Positions 51,287-60,155 of a stretch of DNA of 61,126 nucleotides are shown one piece after another. Positions within the stretch are counted from its first letter, which is position 1. The number at the start of each line of letters is the position of its first letter. Position numbers and translations under genes: made by a program. This DNA is from a virus. The notes beneath the pieces are model-generated. The model was not told where the DNA came from, made no database searches, and saw only the letters and a list, made by a program, of their open reading frames with translations. Where the stretch lies: IMG/VR virus record IMGVR_UViG_3300025305_000017, positions 1-61,126 of that record; one strand, given 5' to 3'.

Positions 51287-51291
51287 CGCCT

Positions 51292-52209
51292 TTAGGATGC
51301 TCCCTCGCAACCGAACATTCCGAGGGGATCTGAGACACCGAACACATAGCGTTCGCGTGCCTTGTAACGCACGTTACCCGTATCGAAGTCGCCGTCCATC
51401 GATGTCTGGAGCGGAACACGAGTAAAGTGTTTCATGCCATTGGGCACATCGGTGACGATGTACCACGAGTCGGTATCCGTGAGATAGTGGTTCACAGCAT
51501 ACCCCTCGGGGATCGTACCGTTGTGGTTGATGGCGTTGATGTCATTGTCCGCCGTTCCCGTGCGGCCTTCCGAATCGAGGATCCGGGTAGCCACGAACAT
51601 GTTGTTTGGCGGAACAATAAGCTTCCGAGGTTTGGCAGCAATCAACAAACCCTTCTCATCCACGAACGCGGCGATAGAAATAACAGCCGCTTCAAGACTG
51701 GTCTCATTGAGATCGGTCTGGGTGGTGGGAGTGTTGGCATTGGTGCCACCGGCAACGGTTGGGTGAGCCGTATTAAACAGCGAAACGCCGTCACCCGAAT
51801 CGAAGTTGTCGGTAGTCGGAAGACCTTGGTTGAGCGGAACAGCGGCCTTCACCTGCTTGGTGTAAGCCATCGCTCTCGCAAGTGCTTTTGTATAACGCGC
51901 AGACAGCGAGTCATACAGGTTGTCTTCCATCGCTTCCTCGGTAATCGCAAAGCCCATTGCGATGGTCTCGTTGTTATAGCGAACAGAGAAGCTCTCACTT
52001 GCCGTGTCGTAATTGATCGCTTCACCTTCCGCTTTAACAGGAGCCTGTCCGAAGCCCGTCAGCTTAACCTCCTCTTCAAACGAACGGTCAGAAGTCTCTG
52101 TCTCGTAAATCTGCTCGCTCTCGTTCTCGTAGGTTTCGTAAGTCAAGCCGAACAAAGCATTGAGACCGGGCAGTAGCTCCTTCAGCATTTGTGCTCTTGA
52201 AATAGCCAT
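51292..52209 (-). CDS. major capsid protein (HK97-type, Mu gpT-like)
   Basis: A 305-residue protein. The N-terminal arm region has YENESEQIYETETSDRSFEE. The spine and axial domains include ETIAMGFAITEEAMEDNLYD, LFNTAHPTVAGG and LLIAAKPRKLIVPPNNMFVA, typical of gpT-like major head subunits. It lies after the scaffold and decoration genes. GGAGG precedes the ATG, a strong ribosome site fitting high expression, and a strong terminator follows. Confidence 0.85.
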   Translation of the reverse strand: MAISRAQMLKELLPGLNALFGLTYETYENESEQIYETETSDRSFEEEVKLTGFGQAPVKAEGEAINYDTASESFSVRYNNETIAMGFAITEEAMEDNLYDSLSARYTKALARAMAYTKQVKAAVPLNQGLPTTDNFDSGDGVSLFNTAHPTVAGGTNANTPTTQTDLNETSLEAAVISIAAFVDEKGLLIAAKPRKLIVPPNNMFVATRILDSEGRTGTADNDINAINHNGTIPEGYAVNHYLTDTDSWYIVTDVPNGMKHFTRVPLQTSMDGDFDTGNVRYKARERYVFGVSDPLGMFGCEGAS

Positions 52210-52218
52210 GCCAGCCTC

Positions 52219-52833
52219 CTATGCCAAGGTGCTCGTCTGGTACTGATGCACACCGAAGTTCCATGTAACGAGAACGTCTGGATATGTATCAGTCCAGTTG
52301 TTATTGGGAGCTTCAAACAGCCCAACAACACGAACAGCTAGAGTTGCGGTCGTTGCAGCATCCGCATCAACGGTAAGTTTGCTCTGCTTACTGAGGTCAA
52401 GCGTATTAACATCAGTAACATTCGTAAGAGCAGAGTTCTTCCCTTGATCCGTGGCGACCATAGCGCCATCTGCTTGGACCTTAAAAACCGCCCTCGGGTT
52501 ATCCCACACATACACCTGTACGGCAGAATGACCTGAAGAGGTCATCGAACTCGCAACAAGATTGTTGGAGAACGTCAATTGCCCCGTGCTTCCGTCGATA
52601 TAACGGAAGCCAGAAGCGACGCCTATGGGAGTGGTCGTAGCGCCATAGGTGGTAGTCGGGGTGGCCGTGATCGGAACGGTAACACCATCCGAGAAACATA
52701 CGGGTTGCCCCGCAAAAATCGCGTTGGTGTTATTCGATCCGAGCGGATATTGAGTGGCACCACCCGTATTGTAACTATCACCAAGAACGCCAACTTGGAT
52801 CATCCCATAAGGAGCTTGTACTGAACCAGCCAT
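52219..52833 (-). CDS. head decoration-like protein (204 aa)
   Basis: A beta-rich protein directly before the capsid gene, with strands such as AVQVYVWDNPRAVFKVQA and a C-terminal NWTDTYPDVLVTWNFGVHQY. This matches capsid-associated proteins paired with gpT-like capsids in marine phages. It starts after GAGGAC. Confidence 0.7.
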   Translation of the reverse strand: MAGSVQAPYGMIQVGVLGDSYNTGGATQYPLGSNNTNAIFAGQPVCFSDGVTVPITATPTTTYGATTTPIGVASGFRYIDGSTGQLTFSNNLVASSMTSSGHSAVQVYVWDNPRAVFKVQADGAMVATDQGKNSALTNVTDVNTLDLSKQSKLTVDADAATTATLAVRVVGLFEAPNNNWTDTYPDVLVTWNFGVHQYQTSTLA

Positions 52834-52863
52834 GATTCAATGTCCTCATGTTATGGAGGGCAA

Positions 52864-53328
52864 CTACCCTCCTTTGCCAAAGTCTACCCGCGTCTTCCGC
52901 TCTGATTTAAGAAGCGGCATACGAGGATCGTTCGCCCGCATGTAATTCGACTCGACGGCATCCATCTGTTGTTCCGCCTTGTCCCGATAATGTTCAGCCC
53001 TTTTCTGGTGCTTCTCGTGCGGCATCTTGCACAAAAGAAGACCGCCAACCTCGATGTTTCCATCGGATCCAAAACGCGAACCTACATCAGACTGGATGCA
53101 AAGTTCAGGATGGTCTTCTGCCCGGCAGGGCACCCAACCGCCTCTGAACATCTTGGACACATTGGTGTTGTCAGCGTGGCCCATTATCGAAGTGCGCACC
53201 CACCTGAAAACCCATCCCTCCTGCGGGTCGGGGTCGGGTAGTAGTGATGGGGGTACCCACTGTGTCTCGGTGCGTGATTCCTTTTCACGGGTTTCGTGGT
53301 GTCTCGGTGTACGAGCGTCATCTTCCAT
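52864..53328 (-). CDS. conserved head-locus protein (154 aa)
   Basis: A polar protein with PQEGWVFRWVRTSIMGHADN, then MFRGGWVPCRAEDHPE and VGGLLLCKMPHEKHQKRA. It is conserved in phages of this gene order as far as I recall, between scaffold and capsid. The ATG at 53328 follows GGAG. It overlaps the scaffold stop. Possibly a scaffold or decoration factor. Confidence 0.65.
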   Translation of the reverse strand: MEDDARTPRHHETREKESRTETQWVPPSLLPDPDPQEGWVFRWVRTSIMGHADNTNVSKMFRGGWVPCRAEDHPELCIQSDVGSRFGSDGNIEVGGLLLCKMPHEKHQKRAEHYRDKAEQQMDAVESNYMRANDPRMPLLKSERKTRVDFGKGG

Positions 53329-54235
53329 GCGCCATCTCCTTCGCGACTTGCTTCGCATATTGTTCGGGCGTAATCCCCAGTTTCTTGGCGAGATCAATCT
53401 GGGTGCCGGTGAGTGTTACTTTGCGTGGCGGCTTGCTTCCTCTTGTCGCAGGAGCAACCACGGATTTGCGAGGAGTCCCCTCACGCGCAGGCTCTTCCTC
53501 GAAGCGTTCAGGAAAGACCTCCCTTACGCGCTTGTCGACCCTGAGGTAGTAATCTTCTGAACGGGGATCAATCCGCTCGTCAACCACCAGCTTGTCGTGC
53601 AGGCCGTAGGCGAAAGAAGTCATTTCCTTGTCTTGCCCGAACCAAGGGTTGTCGCGTAACCATTGGATGGCACGGGGGTCAGGAGGCGCTACATAGTCTT
53701 GTTGCGGAGCGGGGCTGTCTTGCCCGTTACCGGGTGGCGCTTCCTGTGCAGGCGGACGCATGTCTTCGACGCTCCGCTTGGTGTAATAGGCTTCATTAAC
53801 CATCTTCTGAGCCTCGACGATGCGGTCACTATCACCGGCGTCGTAGGCTTCACGAAATTCCTTCTCGGCAACCGATAGCTCTGTATCAGTCTTGGCCTCG
53901 GTGGCCTTGTAGAGAGCCTCGTTGCCTCGCTTCAAAAGGTTCTTGAGATCATTGTTCTCTGACACCATGCGTTGAGCGTGAGCGAGAGCCTCTGTATTCT
54001 GGCGCTCTGCCGTCTCCTTTGCACGGCGCTGCTCGTGGAACTCATACTTCAAACGCTTGATGCGCTTCTGAACGCGATCAGAATATTGCCCTATCTCGTC
54101 TTCAGAGATATCGAAGTCGGCTGCCGCTTCCCTGTCGCGCGCAGACACCCTGTCGTCGGCAGGGGTGTCGTCCACGACCTCAACCTCAATGCCGTCTTCT
54201 TCCTCAAATTCAACTTCCTGTTGTTCAGCCATCAT
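53318..54235 (-). CDS. capsid scaffolding protein (305 aa)
   Basis: An acidic N-terminus (VEFEEEDGIEVEVVDD) is followed by a long coiled coil (about 50-140), a Pro-rich linker and a basic C-terminus (LTGTQIDLAKKLGITPEQYA) that can bind the capsid. Position before the capsid genes supports a scaffold role. Two in-frame ATGs lie at 54235 and 54232. Both overlap the GroES-like stop. Confidence 0.75.
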   Translation of the reverse strand: MMAEQQEVEFEEEDGIEVEVVDDTPADDRVSARDREAAADFDISEDEIGQYSDRVQKRIKRLKYEFHEQRRAKETAERQNTEALAHAQRMVSENNDLKNLLKRGNEALYKATEAKTDTELSVAEKEFREAYDAGDSDRIVEAQKMVNEAYYTKRSVEDMRPPAQEAPPGNGQDSPAPQQDYVAPPDPRAIQWLRDNPWFGQDKEMTSFAYGLHDKLVVDERIDPRSEDYYLRVDKRVREVFPERFEEEPAREGTPRKSVVAPATRGSKPPRKVTLTGTQIDLAKKLGITPEQYAKQVAKEMAHGR

Positions 54236-54600
54236 GCCCTCGCATATCCTCTGGGATCATCAACCACACCCTCGACACTGTCGTCGTTTATAAAACGAAA
54301 CTCCTTGCCGTGGATCTTGAGACGGGTACCTTGGAAAGCCCTGAAGAGAACAAAGTCCCCTTCCTTGCACCACGGTCCCGATGGGAACCTCTTGGTGTCA
54401 CTGTAAGCATCAGGCCCCATTTTTAGAACGAAACCCACAACACTCGACACCGCTTCCGTTTCCATCGCATTGTCCGTCTTGAAGATACCTCCCTCAGTCT
54501 TCTCGTCGACCTCTGGAAGGGCGATCAGCAATCTGTAACCAGAAGGCTGCGGCAATTGCTTGGCCGCTTTTTCCTCTTGGAAATCAACCACTTTTGCCAT
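54232..54600 (-). CDS. GroES-like co-chaperonin
   Basis: A 122-residue protein of the Cpn10 fold: PSGYRLLIALPEVDEKTEGG, then the mobile-loop region and GFVLKMGPDAY, and a GDFVLFRAFQGTRLKIHGKE strand, with a final EGVVDD. It probably replaces host GroES as cap for GroEL during capsid folding, as gp31 of T4 does. No phage GroEL is present. The ATG at 54600 follows GAGG. Confidence 0.82.
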   Translation of the reverse strand: MAKVVDFQEEKAAKQLPQPSGYRLLIALPEVDEKTEGGIFKTDNAMETEAVSSVVGFVLKMGPDAYSDTKRFPSGPWCKEGDFVLFRAFQGTRLKIHGKEFRFINDDSVEGVVDDPRGYARA

Positions 54601-54650
54601 CACTTACCTCATCATGCGTTGCTTCATAAAGGGGCAACGGTTCCCTTGCG

Positions 54651-54848
54651 CTATTCCTCGTCTTCGTCTTCATCCTTTACGAGATCGAGGAGTTCACGTT
54701 CTGCGAGGGCTATGCCATCGATGCGCCCTACCATGCGCTGGTATTCGGCGTAATCCTTTGCGCCTCCCGTTGCGAGGTGATCGGCACCTTCGTTCATAAA
54801 CTCACGAAGACGCTTCTGCAACAAAGCTGCGAGATCAGGTTGGTCCAT
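54651..54848 (-). CDS. small acidic helical protein (65 aa)
   Basis: A helical protein with DLAALLQKRLREFMNEGADH and a very acidic end (VKDEDEDEE). It starts in a TGATG overlap with the previous gene. A common small partner in phage portal-scaffold intervals. Function unknown. Confidence 0.6.
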   Translation of the reverse strand: MDQPDLAALLQKRLREFMNEGADHLATGGAKDYAEYQRMVGRIDGIALAERELLDLVKDEDEDEE

Positions 54849-55039
54849 CAAGACGCTGTGCGTTTGATGTTTGCCCAGTATTCTTTAGCTTGGGCTGGGT
54901 ACATCCTGTCGCCATCCAAGGTGACCAGCGGAATGACCGCAGCTTTCTTGGCTTTCTTGGCAGCCCTCTTTTGAGGTTTGTTGGCCTTAGCCGACACACC
55001 CCCTATAGAAATACTCTGCTTGATAGACTTCCTTGCCAT
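54848..55039 (-). CDS. small basic protein after portal (63 aa)
   Basis: Lys/Ala-rich N-terminal half (KPQKRAAKKAKKAAV), then a short domain ending in YPAQAKEYWANIKRT. TAATG overlaps the portal stop. Probably a minor head protein. Confidence 0.6.
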   Translation of the reverse strand: MARKSIKQSISIGGVSAKANKPQKRAAKKAKKAAVIPLVTLDGDRMYPAQAKEYWANIKRTAS

Positions 55040-57504
55040 TACTCACCCTTTCCTTTGGTGTCTATGAGAGCCTTGGCGATCTCGACACCGAGACGCGCCC
55101 CTTCCATCTTTTCCTTTTCGGCAAGCTCGACGCCCTTGATTTCTCCCTCAAGAACATCTCCAGCGATCTTCGCGCCGATCTGAGCACCAACAACCCTCTC
55201 GGTGGATTCGATGCGTTCGCGCTCGCGGGCATCAGTCATGGCTGCCTTCTCAAGCTCGACATCTGCCTTGAGCTTGTCTGCCTTGGCTTTCCTCTGAACG
55301 TCCATCTCGCGGATCTCAAGCTCGCGCTGCTGCTGCTGCACGATGGGATCCTCTGCCATACGCTGTGCTTCTGCCTGACGCGCCTCAGCGATGTCCTTCT
55401 GCAAGAGCTTCTCTGACGCTTGCGCAAGCAATCCTGCGAGTTGCTTCTCAACGTCGCGCGGGAGAGGTTCTCCCTCTGGCGGGAGGGGAGCGCCGAACTG
55501 TTCTTCGATCTCGTCCCTGTAGAGGAACGCCAAGTGCTGACGGATGTGCGACTCGGCTGCCGCCTGTATGGAAGGAGCCATAGGAGACTGCCTCACAAGC
55601 GAGAGGATCTTGGGATCCTGAAGGGCCGTCATGTGGACGGTGATGTGAGCCTTCTGATCCTGATACGAGAAAGCCTTGACGGGCTTTCCATTGATGATGT
55701 TCTCGTTCTCGGTAACGGGGTCGATGGCCTTGATGTCGTCCTTGTCTGGAACGATCTTGTCGACATCCTTGAGGCCCATCGTTTCGAGCATCTGGCGGTG
55801 CAATTCAGGGAGGTCGTACATCTGAGGAGCCTGCGCAGCCAACTGTAGGGCGGCCTGATACTGCATCACCCTCTGCGCCATCGTGGTGGCGTTTGGATCG
55901 GACACCGGAATGATGTCTATGCGGTCGTCGAAGTCCTCAGCCCTGATACCGCCCACTTCGTAGTCGTAAGCCTCAGGAAGATATTCCTTTATCAATGCCG
56001 CGAGGATGGAGAACTCCTTGCGCATGGATGCGTGAAGTCTCGCCTGCACAGCAGACATCACCTTCATGCCGCGTTCTATAATCGCGAGGGTCGTTCCGAC
56101 AGGGGCTTCATTGTTCATGTCGCTGACCTTCATGTCGGCCAGCGAAGCGAAGCGCCTCCCTTCCTCCACAATGTTCCCCAGCAACTGGTAGAGAACAGAG
56201 CTAGGCTCCTTGTAGGGAAGGAAGGTTATGTTGTCCCTTATCGCGCCACCGGGAACATCCACATCCCTGAACTCTCCCGGCATGATGGGGGTTTCGTCTC
56301 CCTTGATCCTAAGCCCCCTAGACTTGAGACCGGCGGGAAGATTGGAGAGCGTCCCGGCATCCACAAGCTGACGTAGTATTGAGGTCGCAGATTTAGTCAG
56401 GCCGCCGATGCAGTGGATCAACCCGTATCCGTAAAAACCCAATGATGGCAAGTACTTATAGTGAACGAAGTGAAGCATCTTCTTTTTGAGTGGGTCGTCT
56501 TCCAGCCAATTCCTGTAGACCGACAGAACCTTCCCAGAGGACTTGTCTATAGTCACCACATAGGGCAACGCGATGCCCGTAGGCTCGCCATCCTTAGTGT
56601 CCTCGAAATCAGCGAGGTCCAAGTCGGCGTGACATTCGAGAAGAGTGAACCTGTCGTCATACTCGAAGGCGGGTCTCTCTCCCTGCAAGCTATTGTATTG
56701 CTCCTGTATCTTGGTGTAGTCGGGGGCGGGTTCCCCGAGATCGATGTCTCGATAGAAGCCAGCTACCTGAAGTTTACGCACCTCATTCTTGGTCTTCTTC
56801 ATGACATGGGTGTAGCGCGCGCAACTCATCAAATCGGCAGCCCCATAAGACACCACGAGATCCTCTGCCGGAACAAAGGCTGCGGTGGGCCTTCCCATGT
56901 CTATGTCGTAATAGATCTTCTTGAAGGCGCTACCCGCCAACGGCAACGCGAACAACATGTTCTCGTGCTCGCTGCGGTAGTCAGGCATCCCTTCGGTAAG
57001 CTGGTAGTTCATTTCCTCCTGAACGCGGAGGGCCTGCTTTTCCTTGTCGTCGTTTAGTTCTCCGAGGATCTGCGTCTTCACCGGACCCTTCGCGGGGAAC
57101 GTCTCCATGATGGACTGAGCCTGAAAACGTATCACGGCCTCAGACAGGACGGGATGGAAAACGCCGCACGCACCCGGCCAAGGGATGGTCCTCTCTTCGA
57201 TCTTGAGACCGAGGAGGTCAAGACCCTTGATGTAGGTTTCCTCCCAGTCGCTACGCGAATTTCTGTCTGCCTCGAAAGCCCCCATCAACTCAGAACGAAC
57301 ATGCGATAGTTCGTCCTCTTCGATGTGCTCCGCGAGATTGGCGTCGTGGGAAACTGCCTCGCTTGCCTCGCTCTCTGGATCGAAGTCGATGACCATGCCG
57401 CCGTCTGGCGTTTCGATGGATATGGCCTCTGGATTGACGACGGCTATCTCGATAGCTTCTTCGGTGTCCCCGCCAATTCCCTCAAGTGCCCTGTCAATCG
57501 CCAT
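55039..57504 (-). CDS. portal protein (P22-like size class)
   Basis: An 821-residue portal forming the dodecameric DNA gate. Features include SDWEETYIKGLDLLGLKIEE near 85, IPWPGACGVFHPVLSEAVIR near 110, the central FKKIYYDIDMGRPTAAFVPA, ILRQLVDAGTLSNLPAGLKS around 395, and a long C-terminal coiled coil (about 660-800) with Lys/Glu-rich helices that may form a barrel. The order terL-portal-scaffold-capsid confirms the call. It starts after GGATCG. Confidence 0.85.
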   Translation of the reverse strand: MAIDRALEGIGGDTEEAIEIAVVNPEAISIETPDGGMVIDFDPESEASEAVSHDANLAEHIEEDELSHVRSELMGAFEADRNSRSDWEETYIKGLDLLGLKIEERTIPWPGACGVFHPVLSEAVIRFQAQSIMETFPAKGPVKTQILGELNDDKEKQALRVQEEMNYQLTEGMPDYRSEHENMLFALPLAGSAFKKIYYDIDMGRPTAAFVPAEDLVVSYGAADLMSCARYTHVMKKTKNEVRKLQVAGFYRDIDLGEPAPDYTKIQEQYNSLQGERPAFEYDDRFTLLECHADLDLADFEDTKDGEPTGIALPYVVTIDKSSGKVLSVYRNWLEDDPLKKKMLHFVHYKYLPSLGFYGYGLIHCIGGLTKSATSILRQLVDAGTLSNLPAGLKSRGLRIKGDETPIMPGEFRDVDVPGGAIRDNITFLPYKEPSSVLYQLLGNIVEEGRRFASLADMKVSDMNNEAPVGTTLAIIERGMKVMSAVQARLHASMRKEFSILAALIKEYLPEAYDYEVGGIRAEDFDDRIDIIPVSDPNATTMAQRVMQYQAALQLAAQAPQMYDLPELHRQMLETMGLKDVDKIVPDKDDIKAIDPVTENENIINGKPVKAFSYQDQKAHITVHMTALQDPKILSLVRQSPMAPSIQAAAESHIRQHLAFLYRDEIEEQFGAPLPPEGEPLPRDVEKQLAGLLAQASEKLLQKDIAEARQAEAQRMAEDPIVQQQQRELEIREMDVQRKAKADKLKADVELEKAAMTDARERERIESTERVVGAQIGAKIAGDVLEGEIKGVELAEKEKMEGARLGVEIAKALIDTKGKGE

Positions 57505-57513
57505 GTCGATCCT

Positions 57514-59010
57514 TTAATAAAATTCTGCGTATCTTGGGGGCATCCACTCGTCATCCTCGTCTGATGGGTTGCGGATGAAACCACCCTGCCTGAAGCGCAA
57601 CAACGCCTGCGTCGAGCTATCTACGAGGTCGTCGTGATCCCCAGAGGGGAATGACGCGAACTCTTCGATGACCTCTTCTGCCCACCGCGTGTTGGGTGCC
57701 CACACCATTCCAGAAGCGAACATGTCTGCGACGGCGTTGACGCGGGCTATCTTGTCGTTTCCCTTTGATGGAGTGAACTCTGAGACGGGTATACCCATCT
57801 GCCTCAACTCGAACACCAAGGGCATTCCAGAAGCCTTTCCCTCGACGATGAAGGCATCTGGATCTGTGTCCTTCCACATCTCGAAGGCGCGCTTCTTGAG
57901 TTCTGGAAACTCAAGCCTCTCCTTGTACGAATCGACAAGGATGATGTCCATCCTGTCTTCGTCCTCGTTGAGGAAGACGCCCCATGTAGTACACGCTGAA
58001 TAGTCTGAGCGCTCAGTCTTGAGGAATGCCGTGTCCCAAGACTGTATGACGAACTCGCAGTGTGGAGGCTTCTTTTCCTTCCACTCCTTCCACCACTCCC
58101 TTTTGACGAGAGCGCCCTCCTCAGAGGTTGGATCCTGCTGATATTGCGCGGACCACTTTGAGAGGGGCAACTCAGAGCGAAGGGCTTCAAGTTCTGTAAT
58201 GCCCCAATACTCCGGCCACAAGGGATTTCCAGAGGGCATGATGGCGGGAAGCTCTATAACCTCCCACTCGTCAGAACCCATCCTCTTGACAGAGTTGTCG
58301 ATAATCTTTCCGGTGAGGTCTCTCTTAGACCACCTCGTCATCACGACGATGATGGCACCTCCCGGCTGAAGTCTTTGGCGAGGCCCAGAGGTGTACCATT
58401 CATACACCCTATCGAAGACCTCTGGGTTGTATTGTCCCTGCGCTGCATCCTGCTCAGAGTGGGGGTCGTCGATGATAAGAATATCAGCACCCTTACCCGT
58501 GACCGCGCCGCCAACGCCGATAGCGAAGTACTCACCACCCTTGTTGGTGTTCCATCTTCCGGCAGCCTTGCTGTCCGATTGCAAACGCGAATCGGGGAAG
58601 ATGTCCTTGAACTCCTTGTCGTTGAAGAGGTTACGGACCTTCCTTCCGAAGCCCACCGCAAGCTCTGCGGTGTGAGCCGTCTGGATGACCTTTTTATGTG
58701 GATACTTCCCCAAGAACCATGCCGGTAGGAGATAAGAAGCGAACTCAGACTTGGTGTGCCTCGGAGGCATATTAACAATGAGGCGCTTTAACTTTCCCTC
58801 AGCCACCCTCTCGAAGGCATCAGCCATCGTGGCGTGGTGTTTTCCCTCTATGAAAGGGGGCCACACCGTCTTGACGAAAGTGAGAAAACTCTCGTGGCTC
58901 TTCTCTCTTGCCTGAGCACTCTCGTATTGATCGACAAGATCGAGAAGCTCGCGCTGCTCATTGAGGGGGAGCGCCGCGATCTGATCGTGCAGGGCGACGG
59001 CGGGTTGCAT
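57514..59010 (-). CDS. terL: terminase large subunit
   Basis: A 498-residue packaging motor. The ATPase has Walker A MPPRHTKS (81-88) and Walker B ILIIDD (177-182). The nuclease domain has QSWDTAF (Asp 326), an IVEGKASG element near 395 and HDDLVDS near 470, the three acidic positions of the RNase-H-like terminase nuclease. It lies directly before the portal gene. The start follows a weak ribosome site. Confidence 0.92.
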   Translation of the reverse strand: MQPAVALHDQIAALPLNEQRELLDLVDQYESAQAREKSHESFLTFVKTVWPPFIEGKHHATMADAFERVAEGKLKRLIVNMPPRHTKSEFASYLLPAWFLGKYPHKKVIQTAHTAELAVGFGRKVRNLFNDKEFKDIFPDSRLQSDSKAAGRWNTNKGGEYFAIGVGGAVTGKGADILIIDDPHSEQDAAQGQYNPEVFDRVYEWYTSGPRQRLQPGGAIIVVMTRWSKRDLTGKIIDNSVKRMGSDEWEVIELPAIMPSGNPLWPEYWGITELEALRSELPLSKWSAQYQQDPTSEEGALVKREWWKEWKEKKPPHCEFVIQSWDTAFLKTERSDYSACTTWGVFLNEDEDRMDIILVDSYKERLEFPELKKRAFEMWKDTDPDAFIVEGKASGMPLVFELRQMGIPVSEFTPSKGNDKIARVNAVADMFASGMVWAPNTRWAEEVIEEFASFPSGDHDDLVDSSTQALLRFRQGGFIRNPSDEDDEWMPPRYAEFY

Positions 59011-59011
59011 T

Positions 59012-59101
59012 CTAGATAATTATCCCCACCGCGAGGCCGACGATGAAACCGCCGATGATGCATTTGTAGTGATCTGTGAGGTACTCGAATATTACAGCCA
59101 T
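59012..59101 (-). CDS. tiny single-span membrane peptide (29 aa)
   Basis: It begins MAVIFEYLTDHYKC and continues into a hydrophobic 14-residue stretch IIGGFIVGLAVGII. Ribosome site GAAGG at 8 bases. The stop lies one base upstream of the terL start codon. Its size and membrane span recall tiny phage membrane effectors. Confidence 0.4.
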   Translation of the reverse strand: MAVIFEYLTDHYKCIIGGFIVGLAVGIII

Positions 59102-59175
59102 GTCCAAACCTTCAAGCTAATTGCCACAATTGCCAAAACGGCGATCATCACATCAAACCAAGAAATCGGCGTCAT
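59092..59175 (-). CDS. tiny single-span membrane peptide (27 aa)
   Basis: It begins MTPISWFDV, followed by a hydrophobic stretch IAVLAIVAIS and KVWTWL. It overlaps the end of the methyltransferase gene and the start of the next tiny gene. The ribosome site is weak. Its existence is uncertain. Confidence 0.3.
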   Translation of the reverse strand: MTPISWFDVMIAVLAIVAISLKVWTWL

Positions 59176-59728
59176 GGCTTCGGGTCCAAACCTCGTAACG
59201 GCAGCTATCCGAATGAGGTCTTTCCCACATCGCCACGGCGAGTGCCCTATCTGGGGAGCCGCCCTTCTGTAAATAATCTTCGCGCCAGTCCATGTTTGCC
59301 CAACGACTTGGGCGGTGACGCATTAATTGATCTCTTCCCTTCTTGCAGGCCCACAGTCTTTCTGGACAAACCAGAGCCATCTTCTGAACACCGATGTCGA
59401 AAGCGTGATCGATGAATGGACGGATGTACCTGAAGGGTGGGTTGGTGATAATCGTGGGCGCGAGAGTGTCGGTGTAGTCGAAGAAGTCCTGAAGCCTTGC
59501 GATGTCGGTAGCGACAACCTTGCACCCTCTCTTGGTTAGGGCGTCACTCAATATACCATCCCCCGAGCAAGGTTCCCACACCATCATAGTGGGGAGCGCC
59601 CATCGATGAACAAGTTCAGTCACCAGACTCACCGGGGTGGGGTAGTTGTCGTTTAGCTTTCTCAGTTGACCAACACTGTCGTTGCTCCGAAAAAGAGGCG
59701 GCTCCCGTGGGGTTGAGGTTCTGGGCAC
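59153..59728 (-). CDS. N6-adenine DNA methyltransferase-like protein
   Basis: A 191-residue enzyme-like protein. EPCSGDG (52-58) is an SAM-binding motif I with Pro-Cys. NPPF (96-99) is the catalytic motif of N6-adenine methyltransferases. Surrounding strands (KVVATDI, PTIITNPPF) fit the fold. It may methylate phage DNA to avoid restriction. The GTG start lies inside a large hairpin (59696-59751). It is shorter than full methyltransferases, lacking a clear target recognition domain. Confidence 0.75.
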   Translation of the reverse strand: MPRTSTPREPPLFRSNDSVGQLRKLNDNYPTPVSLVTELVHRWALPTMMVWEPCSGDGILSDALTKRGCKVVATDIARLQDFFDYTDTLAPTIITNPPFRYIRPFIDHAFDIGVQKMALVCPERLWACKKGRDQLMRHRPSRWANMDWREDYLQKGGSPDRALAVAMWERPHSDSCRYEVWTRSHDADFLV

Positions 59729-59751
59729 CTTTCACCTTACGGAAGCCGCCT
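59696..59751 (-). promoter_or_regulatory. 13-bp stem enclosing the methyltransferase start
   Basis: Read leftward, 59751-59739 pairs with 59708-59696 over 13 positions, with one G-U wobble. The GTG start and its AAGG ribosome site lie in the 30-base loop. Folding could hide or expose the site, so translational control is plausible. Confidence 0.5.
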
Positions 59752-59816
59752 AGTCAGGGAGGAGTATCACAAACCGTAGCTACATCTAGCCGCAACTAAC
59801 GGGAAGTGTACAATAT

Positions 59817-60155
59817 CTACCCCTCTTGACAGGTGTCTGTCAACTGTTTGTGAAGCTCTTTTCCTAATTGAGCATATCCACAGATGTCATCCCAATGATC
59901 GGGAGTGAAGGTTCCGCACTGGATGCGCGCGATCTTATGAAGAATATTAATAATGGCGACCTCATGTGGGAGGACGTGGCAATCCTTAAACTCTCCACTC
60001 ACTTCAATAACGTGGTGTTGTTCATGCTTCATCATCAAAATATTAGTGATGAGATTGCCTGCAAGCTCTAGGGTCTCTCTGGGATCACCGTGTGTCGTCT
60101 GGCGTTTATGTAATAGATCTTCAGTCCTTTTGGCTGCTTCTTCGTTGTAGGTCAT
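59817..60155 (-). CDS. DUF6378-like phage protein
   Basis: A 112-residue helical protein with MTYNEEAAKRTEDLLHKRQT, THGDPRETLELAGNLITNIL and LPHEVAIINILHKIARIQCG, then DHWDDICGYAQLGKEL. This matches the DUF6378 group as I recall it, perhaps a helical MazG-like fold. The ATG at 60155 follows AAGGAG. The frame continues upstream to 60272. It is separated from the methyltransferase gene by 88 bases without a gene. Confidence 0.7.
   Translation of the reverse strand: MTYNEEAAKRTEDLLHKRQTTHGDPRETLELAGNLITNILMMKHEQHHVIEVSGEFKDCHVLPHEVAIINILHKIARIQCGTFTPDHWDDICGYAQLGKELHKQLTDTCQEG

Noticed and set aside
59153-59728. A restriction endonuclease partner for the methyltransferase
   Set aside because: The neighbouring genes encode a DUF6378-like protein and tiny membrane peptides. 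No nuclease motif is nearby, so this is not a restriction-modification pair.
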